In this document: positions 15,142 to 20,454 of the stretch, one piece after another
How the letters are laid out: each line of letters opens with the position of its first letter
Position numbering within the stretch: position 1 is the stretch's first letter
Assembly: GCA_023480605.1 (NCBI GenBank)
Contig: JAMCWS010000393.1
Location: 1-20,454, forward strand
Reading direction: 5' to 3'
From: a bacterium
GTDB lineage: Bacteria; Sumerlaeota; Sumerlaeia; MVZB01
Length of the DNA stretch: 20,454 nt
Made by a program: the position numbers and the translations under genes
Notes under the pieces: generated by a model
The model's input: the letters and a program-made list of their open reading frames with translations, nothing else
What the model was told of the DNA's origin: nothing
Databases searched by the model: none

Positions 15142-15336
15142 ATGCCGAGAGGAGATGGGATGGGACCACCGCAAGGAGGCGGACAAGGCCGCGGGAAGAT
15201 GGGCGGGCCGTTTGCCGCCGGTCCCGGCGGAAATTGTGTTTGCCCAAAGTGTGGAAGCAAGACTCCGCATGTTGCCGGCCAACCTTGCAATCAGCAGGTC
15301 TGCCCAAAATGCGGGACAAGAATGACCAAAGGCTGA
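15142..15336 (+). CDS. Cys-rich small protein with Gly-rich N-terminus (zinc-ribbon or cluster-binding type)
   Basis: A 64-residue protein; AGGAGG lies 11 bases before the ATG. It begins 'MPRGDGMGPP', is Gly-rich to residue 30, and then has six Cys: 'CVCPKCG' (32, 34, 37), Cys49 and 'CPKCG' (54, 57). The CPxCG pairs are those of zinc ribbons or rubredoxin-like folds. Similar small proteins occur beside NifX/NifB-family and DUF5320 genes in anaerobes, which is the context here, so a role in metal or cluster handling is likely but unproven. The start motif MPxGDxxGP is shared with the next gene. The in-frame sequence upstream of the ATG ('DLVMVADPNEEWLPKAINL') also looks protein-like and may be the end of another deleted gene. 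Confidence 0.65.
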   Translation: MPRGDGMGPPQGGGQGRGKMGGPFAAGPGGNCVCPKCGSKTPHVAGQPCNQQVCPKCGTRMTKG

Positions 15337-15363
15337 CATCAGAAAAAAAAGGAGGAATACATC

Positions 15364-15762
15364 ATGCCAGGTGGAGATCGAACGGGCCCGGCCGGGATGG
15401 GCCCGATGACAGGACGCGCGGCGGGTTTTTACGCGGGATACCCAGTACCCGGATACGTGAACCCGGTTCCGGGAGGTGGTTTCTGGGGCTGGGGTTGTGG
15501 TCGCGGTCGCGGAGGCGGGCGCGGCTGGCGCAACTGGTTTCACGCGACAGGACTGTTCGGTTGGCAACGGGCGGCCATGGGTTATCCGGCCTTTGCCGCT
15601 CCTCCGTCCAATGCGGCGGCTTATGCCGTTCCCTTCGCTCCGTCCGTGACAAAAGAGCAGGAGATCGACGCGCTCAAGGGGCAGGCGGAGCACTTCGAGG
15701 ATGCGCTGGAAGGCATTCGCAAGCGAATCGAGGAACTCGAATCCAAGACCAAGCAAGCCTGA
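15364..15762 (+). CDS. DUF5320-type protein
   Basis: A 132-residue protein with GGAGG eight bases before the ATG and 27 bases after the preceding stop. It begins 'MPGGDRTGPAGMGPMTGRAA', the signature of DUF5320 proteins, followed by an aromatic/Gly/Arg-rich middle (residues 38-60, 'GGGFWGWGCGRGRGGGRGW') and a C-terminal coiled coil from residue 96 ('KEQEIDALKGQAEHFEDALE') to the end. The family is found next to NifX/NifB-domain and ferredoxin-like genes in anaerobic bacteria and archaea; its biochemical role is not established. The gene looks complete and is the best preserved of this cluster. Confidence 0.8.
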   Translation: MPGGDRTGPAGMGPMTGRAAGFYAGYPVPGYVNPVPGGGFWGWGCGRGRGGGRGWRNWFHATGLFGWQRAAMGYPAFAAPPSNAAAYAVPFAPSVTKEQEIDALKGQAEHFEDALEGIRKRIEELESKTKQA

Positions 15763-15867
15763 ATCCCACGCCCCCAACGCGCAAAACACGGAGTCGCCGG
15801 GGCGACCGGATGGGTGTCTGCCGACATCCTGGCGATTGTCCATGAATGAATAGAAAGGTGCACATTC

Positions 15868-16302
15868 ATGAAAATTGCAGTTACGGCGACAGGCCCTACG
15901 CTCGACGCAAAAGTTGACCCCCGTTTTGGCCGTTGCCCGTATTTCCTGGTCTTGGGGACGGACGATCTCACATCCGAGGCGCTGGGGAATCCCAACGTGG
16001 CCCTCGGCGGAGGTGCGGGAATCCAGTCCGCGCAGTTTATGACCGAGCGCGGCGTCCGTCATGTACTTACCGGCAACTGCGGGCCCAATGCGCACCAGAC
16101 GCTTTCCGCCGCCGGCATCGGCGTCATCGTCGGATGCTCAGGCACGGTCCGCGAGGCGGTTGAACAATGGAGGACGGGCCGATTATCCGCTGAACACAAG
16201 CGACACATGCGAATCCATCAAGAGTTTCCTGGGCGAATTGGAGGAATCCGGGCTGGCGGTGAAAGCGGGAAACATGAGCAGTCAAACGGTGGGGGAAGTT
16301 GA
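15868..16302 (+). CDS. NifX/NifB-family cofactor-domain protein with replaced C-terminus
   Basis: Residues 1-103 are a complete PF02579 domain: 'MKIAVTATGPTLDAKVDPRF', 'GRCPYFLV', 'ALGGGAGIQSAQFM', 'VLTGNCGPNAHQTLSAAGIG' and 'GTVREAVEQW'. In the family this fold binds FeMo-type or other iron-sulfur cofactors and passes them on. After 'RTGR' (about 16178) the reading departs from the family and runs through 40 out-of-frame residues to a stop at 16302, because the DNA is joined to a different gene. Family members usually have a short Gly/His-rich tail after the domain, so the core may still fold. AGGTG lies 10 bases before the ATG. It is 105 bases after the DUF5320 gene. Confidence 0.75.
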   Translation: MKIAVTATGPTLDAKVDPRFGRCPYFLVLGTDDLTSEALGNPNVALGGGAGIQSAQFMTERGVRHVLTGNCGPNAHQTLSAAGIGVIVGCSGTVREAVEQWRTGRLSAEHKRHMRIHQEFPGRIGGIRAGGESGKHEQSNGGGS

Positions 16303-16381
16303 CCAGATCTATGACGCGATTGGCCGGGCATTCAAAAAGATAGCCCAACAAAACCAAGTCGTAATGGCATTAAAAATCTAA
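16178..16381 (+). pseudogene. YkoF/MTH1187-like (thiamine-binding-type) protein, N-terminally truncated
   Basis: In the frame +1 from the NifX tail the DNA reads 'ADYPLNTSDTCESIKSFLGE', then 'LEESGLAVKAGNMSSQTVGE', 'VDQIYDAIGRAFKKIAQQNQ' and 'VVMALKI', then TAA. This resembles the ferredoxin-like YkoF/UPF0045 fold: YPL at the start, an 'SGL...GNMSS' middle and a 'VVMxLKIS' end. Family members bind thiamine or hydroxymethylpyrimidine. About ten residues at the start and a few at the end (usually 'SNACP') are missing, and no start codon or ribosome binding site stands in place. The beginning has been lost in the fusion with the NifX gene. The family call rests on short motifs. Confidence 0.5.
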
Positions 16382-16393
16382 AATGCGTGCCCA

Positions 16394-16681
16394 GTGGATG
16401 AGATTTCGGAAGGAATCATCCCGGTAGTGGAAAGCCATTATAAAGTGACATTTGAGCCAGAAGGACGCGCCGTGTCTGTCTTGAGCGAGACGACAATCCT
16501 GGAGGCGGCCGCCGGTGCTGGCTTCGTGATCGACATGCCGTGCGGAGGAGCCGGGACATGCGGCAAATGCCGGGTTCAAGTCACCCAGGGCGTCGACAAC
16601 CCGACCGAAGTCGACAAAACAATATTTTCGGATGAGGACAAAAGGTATGCGCCTGGACCGATGCCCGTGAATGGATATTGA
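16394..16681 (+). pseudogene. [2Fe-2S] domain of a corrinoid-activation-type protein, truncated
   Basis: The frame has 'YKVTFEPEGRAVSVLSETT', then 'ILEAAAGAGFVIDMPCGGAG' and 'TCGKCRVQVTQGV', with Cys at 50, 56 and 59. This is the plant-type ferredoxin N-terminal domain of the DUF4445/RACE-type proteins, which use ATP to reduce inactive corrinoid proteins. 'NPTEVDKTIFSDED' is the usual linker, after which a 'RLACQ' segment with the fourth Cys and the 400-residue ASKHA part should follow. Instead the frame stops at 16681. The fourth cluster ligand is absent, so no cluster should form. The true start is unclear; no good ribosome binding site precedes 16394. Confidence 0.65.
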
Positions 16682-16840
16682 CAACCTTGCCGGATTGTCA
16701 TAAACAGAACCGTAGAAAGAGTAACCGGTACTTTACATCACCCAATATCGATCAGCGGACGTGGATCCGTGCAGCACGGCGACGCCGGCGGGGCAATGAC
16801 GCTTCGATTTCCTTGAATGGTCGGGCAGGAAGGTGCTCCC

Positions 16841-17224
16841 ATGCGCAATGAATCCGGATCGTTCAGACGCAAGTCCTGTTTCGTGTTCCTCATCGTGACG
16901 TTCGCCTTCCTCGCGCCCCCATCCGGTGCGGCGCCCGAACTGACCTGGTCCACCTACCTGGGCGGGAGCGAGGCGGGATCCGAGTACGCCCAGGACGATG
17001 TCCAAAGCGTCAAGGTGGATTATGAGGGCAATATCGTCGTGATCGGCAACACCACGTCGAAGGACTGGATTTCGGGCGGTTACGACACGACCTACCATGG
17101 GGAATACGACCTTTTCGTCGCCAAACTTACTCCCTCGGGCGCTCTATTATGGTCTACCTATCTCGGCGGAAGAAAATGGGATGCCGGGGGCGGTTTGGCC
17201 TTAGATCCAATACGGTGTCCTTAA
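16841..17224 (+). pseudogene. Secreted SBBP-type beta-propeller protein, cut by an IS
   Basis: The ATG at 16841 has AAGG eight bases upstream and opens a signal peptide ('KSCFVFLIVTFAFLAPPSGA'). From residue 33 SBBP/beta-propeller repeats follow: 'LTWSTYLGGSEAGSEYAQDD', then 'VKVDYEGNIVVIGNTTSKDW', and a second 'LLWSTYLGGRKWDAGGGLAL'. Intact members have many such repeats (300-1500 residues), often end in a sorting or dockerin domain, and are secreted. Here the coding sequence enters the terminal repeat of the insertion sequence at 17205 and stops at 17222-17224. No further SBBP repeat is seen beyond the IS, so the gene lost its 3' part. Confidence 0.75.
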
Positions 17225-18175
17225 TGATATTGACAGACCCAAGTCCCGTGAGCAATCACGAGAGCTATTACTGTTGCTGAAGGCCGTTGCATGCCCGCTC
17301 CCGTTCCTGTTGCCCAACTGTTTGGCTGCCTGTCCCAAACCATCCCCCTGGCCGCCATCCGAGCGGCCCTGACCAAGACCTGCAAAGGCGAGCGCCGGCG
17401 CCGGGCCCTGCCGGCCGCGCTGGTGGCGCAGTTGGTGATTGGCCTGGGGCTGGTGGCCGATGCCGCCAGTCGTCAGGTGCTCGCTTATCTGTTGCCGGCC
17501 GCGGCGAAATTGCCCACCAAGAAATCGATCAGTCGCGCCCGCTACCGGCTGGGGCCGCGTCCCTTGATCGAATTGTTTCGGGCCCTGGCGCTGCCCTTGG
17601 CCACGCGGGGGCGCGTGGCGCAGGCTTTTTATCGGGGGCTGCGTCTGGTGGCCCTGGACGCGACGGTCGCGGACCTGCCCGACACGCCGGCCAACGAACG
17701 GATCTTCGGCCGCCGCAAGACGCCCCGTGGCCGCGCCGCGTTCCCCCAGGCCATACTGATCATCCTGTTAGAGGTGGGCGTCCACGCGTTTTTCGACCTG
17801 TCGGTCCGGCCCCATCGACGCCACGAACTGATCCCCGGCCTGGCGCTGGTCCGCCGCTCGGTGTGCCGGGGGATGCTGGCGGCGGCCGTGCGCGAGGGGA
17901 TCGACCCGGATCGGCTTTCCTTCAAGAATGCGCTGGTCATCGTGCGACGCCATCTGCCGGAACCGGCCCACGTCAGCAAGCGCCGGCTTCCCCCTTTTTG
18001 AGCCACCTGCTCGACGAGATCGCACAGGAGCGTCTGCCACGGCGCGAGAGGCGGCGCAATCAGCGCGGCGTGAAACGCAAGATGTCCAATTACCCGATCC
18101 GCAGTCAGCCGTCACAGGACACCTCGCATGAGCGTATTTTGATCGTTCGTACGCATTAAGGACACCGTATTGGAT
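17205..18175 (+). mobile_element. Internally deleted IS4-like insertion sequence, 971 bp
   Basis: The ends at 17205-17226 and 18154-18175 are perfect 22-bp inverted repeats beginning ATCCAATACGG. Inside lies one plus-strand transposase remnant with the N-terminal domain typical of IS4-family transposases. An intact element of this type should be about 1.4 kb. The flanks TTAG (left) and TTAA (right) are not a convincing target duplication and the interrupted gene does not resume, which points to a deletion next to the right end after insertion. With both ends intact it could still be moved by a full-length relative elsewhere in the genome. Confidence 0.85.
17291..18159 (+). pseudogene. IS4-family transposase, internal deletion plus frameshift
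   Basis: The frame from 17291 has the IS4 N-terminal domain (residues 20-110, 'TIPLAAIRAALTKT'), then 'RLVALDATVADLPDTPANE' with the first catalytic Asp (residue 123) and 'AAFPQAILIILLEVGVHAFF'. After 'GLALVRRS' (residue 190) the text jumps to 'AAVREGIDPDRLSFKNALV', which in the family lies near the C-terminus, so roughly 150 residues with the second Asp and the Glu of the DDE triad are gone. The frame stops at 18001, but the family C-terminus 'LLDEIAQERLPRRERRRNQR' and 'GVKRKMSNYPIR' continues in frame +2 to about 18159, showing a frameshift near 17985. It cannot catalyse transposition. Confidence 0.85.
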
Positions 18176-18426
18176 TTAATAATAGAAAATGTGGAGGGTT
18201 AACTAACAGGGGGAAAATGTTCTAAAGTTCAGGAATATACCATACTGATAGTATAATGTCATCAAGCATAATGACCTCAACAACCAAGAAAAATCTATAA
18301 TATGGTGAAATATATGTTTTCCGCTGTTTAGACGAATACAACTCTTTTTATAGATTCCACTTCGACTAAACTGCCAGCAGTTCATTCCGCGGAATACGAT
18401 ACATATTTTCGCAATCATAAACAAGA
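18176..18426. other. AT-rich patch between the IS and mqnE
   Basis: About 250 bases with base composition clearly more AT-rich than everything else in the window. I see no credible gene; the open frame on the minus strand (18203-18436) has no ribosome binding site or family-like content. A short inverted repeat (ATACT/AGTAT, 18242-18254) is the only structure. It looks like foreign or decayed DNA left beside the insertion sequence. Confidence 0.55.
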
Positions 18427-19746
18427 TCACCCACATGGCCGGCGCCCAGTCGCTTCGGCGAGTTTTTGACTCCGCCTAACTTCTCGGTAGAGCGAGTCGC
18501 GTTCGACCGGGATGTGGCCGGTTTCCTGGATGAGGCGGCGCAGGTCCTTGACGGTGAGGGCCTGGGGCGACTGGGCGCCGGCCATGTGGGTGATCGTCTC
18601 TTCGACCACCGTGCCGTCGAGGTCGTCGGCGCCGAAGGACTGGGCCACCTGAGCGGTCTTGACGCCCAGCATGACCCAGTAGGCCTTGACGTGGGGAATG
18701 TTGTCGAGCAGCAGGCGGGCGGCGGCGACCGTCTTGAGGTCGGCCGCGCCGCTGGGGCCGGGCAGATGGCTCAGGCGGCTGTGGGCGGGGTGGAAAGCCA
18801 GCGGTACGAACGCCTGGAAGCCGCCGGTTTCGTCCTGCAAAGCGCGAAGGGCCAGCAGGTGGTCGATGCGGTCTTCGAGCGACTCGACGTGGCCGTAAAG
18901 CATCGTGCAGGTGGTCTTGAGGCCCAGGCGATGGGCGGTGCGGTGGATGTTGAGCCAGCGGCGGGCGCTGATTTTTTCGCCGCAGATCATCCGGCGGGTG
19001 GCGGGAGTCAGCACCTCGGCGCCGCCACCGGGCAGGCTGCCCAGGCCGGCCTCGATGAGACGGGTGAGCACCGCCTCGATTTTAAGGCCGGAAAGGCGGG
19101 CGAAATGGGCGATCTCGACGGCGGTGAAGGCCTTGAGATGCACGCCCGGAAGGCGCTCGCGCAGACCGCGCAGCATCTGGACGTAGTATTCGAACGGCAG
19201 GTCGGGGTGGCAGCCGCCGACGATGTGGAGTTCGGTGACGGCGGGCGTCGATGCGCCCTGAGCTACCGAGGAACCGGCAGCGGCCGGGGAACAGGCCGAG
19301 ACCGGGCTGGCGGCGGCGGCCGCGCTTTCCGCGAGGGCGAAAATTTCGTCGAGAGAGCGCGTCCAGGCTCCCGGCGCCCCCTTTTCACGGGAGAAAGCGC
19401 AGAACTCGCAGTGGTTGACGCAGACGTTGCTGTAGTCGATGTGGCGGTTGATATTGTAGTAGGTTCTGCGCCCGTGGAGGCGCTCGCGGACCCCATTGGC
19501 CAGCCAGCCGATGCCCAGCAGGTCGGCCGCGCGCAGCACGGCCAAGCCGTCGGCCTTGCCCAGGCGGATGCTGTTGTCGCGGCGCGCGGCGACGGCTTCG
19601 AGGGCCGACTCCAGAAAACCGCCAAATGGTCGCGGGGTGTCGTGGCCCGCGCCGGCGCACGAAGCGGGGGCGGCGGCGTCCGCGGCGGTGGGGGAGGGAT
19701 CCGCTCCCGGTCGGGGCGAGGGGGCATCGCTGGAGGGATGCGGCAT
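18427..19746 (-). CDS. mqnE: Aminofutalosine synthase MqnE (radical SAM)
   Basis: A 439-residue radical SAM enzyme that joins an adenosyl radical to the chorismate-derived enolpyruvyl benzoate in the futalosine route to menaquinone. The cluster motif is 'CVNHCEFC' (Cys109, 113, 116). Others are 'ELHIVGGCHPDLPFEYYV', 'HLKAFTAVEI', 'SLPGGGAEVL', 'CTMLYGHVESLEDRIDHLL', 'QDETGGFQAFVPLAFHP', 'AYWVMLGVKTAQVAQSFGA' and 'DGTVVEETITHMAGA'; these are the MqnE rather than the MqnC pattern. Two features are unusual: a low-complexity N-terminal extension (residues 1-45, Ala/Pro/Ser) and an Ala/Ser-rich insert at 141-169 between the cluster motif and 'ELHIVGG'. The start at 19746 has GGAGAG 12 bases upstream, inside a long inverted repeat. 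No other mqn gene is in the window. Confidence 0.92.
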   Translation of the reverse strand: MPHPSSDAPSPRPGADPSPTAADAAAPASCAGAGHDTPRPFGGFLESALEAVAARRDNSIRLGKADGLAVLRAADLLGIGWLANGVRERLHGRRTYYNINRHIDYSNVCVNHCEFCAFSREKGAPGAWTRSLDEIFALAESAAAAASPVSACSPAAAGSSVAQGASTPAVTELHIVGGCHPDLPFEYYVQMLRGLRERLPGVHLKAFTAVEIAHFARLSGLKIEAVLTRLIEAGLGSLPGGGAEVLTPATRRMICGEKISARRWLNIHRTAHRLGLKTTCTMLYGHVESLEDRIDHLLALRALQDETGGFQAFVPLAFHPAHSRLSHLPGPSGAADLKTVAAARLLLDNIPHVKAYWVMLGVKTAQVAQSFGADDLDGTVVEETITHMAGAQSPQALTVKDLRRLIQETGHIPVERDSLYREVRRSQKLAEATGRRPCG

Positions 19747-20169
19747 GGAAACGACCGCTCTCCGGGAATAACCTTACAATCCGGCATGCTCGGCGCGCAA
19801 GCCGGCGTCCTATCCGGTAATTTACCGTGAGCGGGTGGACAATGCAATAAACGGAGAAGGCTTGAAACATTCCCTGGGGCGTCATGAATTGATGTCCGGA
19901 GGTTAAGGTTATTCCCGGAGAGCGGGCCTTCGCGCCGACCGTCTAACGCCGAAATGGGCGAGAAGCGCTGCGATTGAAGCCCATAAAGCCGGCACGAAGG
20001 CCGGTTCTCCCATCTACAGCTTGAATAAATCGCCCAAGATCGCCCGGCCACCGCCGGAACGGGGCGATTAGGCTCTCGATGGGAGTACACGGGCGCGATT
20101 AGACCGGCAGCGGATCGACGAGGGGCGCCACCGGCCGGCGGTGTGGACCGGTCGGGCGCGGGCAGCCAG
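19747..20169. other. Intergenic region between recF and mqnE
   Basis: About 420 bases without a gene. It holds the 22-bp inverted repeat pair (19755-19925; separate entry), a near-palindrome CGGTAA-T-TTACCG at 19815-19827, and a minus-strand hairpin with arms at 20000-20004 and 19989-19993 followed by CTTTAT, a weak candidate terminator for recF. The mqnE promoter should lie here, but I cannot point to a good pair of boxes. Confidence 0.55.
19755..19925. repeat. Perfect 22-bp inverted repeat in the mqnE leader
   Basis: Bases 19755-19776 and 19904-19925 are exact reverse complements and enclose 127 bases with no gene. The copy next to mqnE ends nine bases before its ATG and contains GGAGAG, the only Shine-Dalgarno-like sequence. 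A transcript starting upstream of 19925 would be able to fold this into a 22-pair stem closing off the ribosome binding site. Alternatively the pair may be the ends of a 171-bp MITE-like element that landed in the leader. Confidence 0.7.
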
Positions 20170-20454
20170 TCAGGCCAGCAGCCGGCCGCTTTCGATCCGG
20201 CGCGCCTGGTCGAAAAGGGGAGACGATGAGGCCAGGTCGGAGGGATGCGTGGCCGTCACGATCACCTGCATCGCGCCGCGCAGCCCTTGGAGCACGGCGG
20301 CGCGCCGCGCGGGGTCGAGTTCCGAGCCGAAATCGTCGAGCAGCAGAATGGGCGCGTCGCCCGTGGCGTACTCGATCCAGCGGGCGGACTCGAGCTTGAG
20401 GGTCAGGGCGGCGAGACGGTGCTGGCCTTGCGACCCGAAACGGCGCAGGTCGCG
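20170..20454 (-). CDS. recF: DNA replication and repair protein RecF, C-terminal part
   Basis: The frame is open at the right edge and ends at a TGA (20170-20172). The last 94 residues contain the ABC-ATPase signature 'GSQGQHRLAALTLKLE' and the Walker B/D-loop 'APILLLDDFGSELDPARRAA', followed by 'QVIVTATHPSDL', the H-loop region. This is the usual end of RecF, the SMC-like ATPase that helps load RecA at gaps. The N-terminal Walker A lies outside the window. recF often sits in the dnaA-dnaN-recF-gyrB origin cluster, but here mqnE follows downstream after about 420 bases, so an origin location is not implied. Confidence 0.85.
   Translation of the reverse strand, partial: RDLRRFGSQGQHRLAALTLKLESARWIEYATGDAPILLLDDFGSELDPARRAAVLQGLRGAMQVIVTATHPSDLASSSPLFDQARRIESGRLLA

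Noticed and set aside
15028..16095. A 355-residue minus-strand open frame across the NifX/DUF5320 cluster
   Set aside because: It crosses several plus-strand genes with good ribosome binding sites and has no recognisable domain.
18466..19830. A 454-residue plus-strand open frame opposite mqnE
   Set aside because: Antisense shadow; the opposite strand has all MqnE motifs.
1..20454. CRISPR array, rRNA or a complete tRNA
   Set aside because: No regularly spaced repeats and no rRNA-like sequence were seen; the only tRNA-like sequence is the 3' half at 12309-12354.

Overview
The window is G+C-rich bacterial DNA. A lipid A acyltransferase (LpxA) means a Gram-negative type outer membrane. A roughly 1030-residue SecA with a SEC-C tail, menaquinone made through futalosine (MqnE), a lone secretin-like protein and many secreted carbohydrate-type or beta-propeller proteins are most like the PVC/FCB side of the tree (Planctomycetota, Hydrogenedentota, Sumerlaeota and similar). 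The phylum cannot be fixed from the sequence alone, and no 16S rRNA is present.

Layout. 1-4116 (minus strand): a run reading leuB-like dehydrogenase, lpxA, a secreted protein of unknown function, and the 5' part of a secreted glycosidase-like protein cut by the window edge. 4117-4629 holds no gene. 4630-6484 (plus): a 63-residue protein and a three-domain secreted calcineurin-like phosphoesterase. 6642-10731 (minus): secA and, one base after its stop, a second phosphoesterase with a TTG start. A good sigma70-like promoter lies upstream of secA.

11100-12830 is a junkyard of broken genes: the DNA-binding N-terminus of a transposase, a 198-bp MITE-like element with 22-bp imperfect terminal inverted repeats, a carboxypeptidase-regulatory-like gene with an internal TGA and no 3' end, the 3' half of a tRNA-Ala(CGC) with its terminator, and an internal slice of a GH38 alpha-mannosidase. 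An apparently intact secretin-like gene follows (12955-14463).

14503-16681 (plus) is a second scrapyard of a different kind. It is a run of short genes and gene ends typical of anaerobic metal-cofactor islands: CbiM, two NifX/NifB-family proteins, a Cys-rich small protein, a DUF5320 protein, a YkoF/MTH1187-like thiamine-binding-type fragment, and the [2Fe-2S] domain of a corrinoid-activation-type protein. Several are truncated, carry nonsense codons or are joined out of frame. Only the Cys-rich protein, the DUF5320 protein and most of the second NifX look usable.

16841-18175: a secreted SBBP beta-propeller gene cut by a 971-bp IS4-like element with perfect 22-bp ends, whose transposase has lost its catalytic middle. 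An AT-rich patch of about 250 bp follows. 18427-20454 (minus) returns to housekeeping genes: mqnE, with a perfect 22-bp inverted repeat in its leader that covers the Shine-Dalgarno, and the 3' end of recF.

I read the window as core chromosome on both flanks with a degraded accessory region between about 11.1 and 18.4 kb. I found no clear intact new system. The leads worth pursuing are the NifX/DUF5320/Cys-rich cluster, the tRNA-half junction, the MITE-like element and the mqnE leader hairpin.
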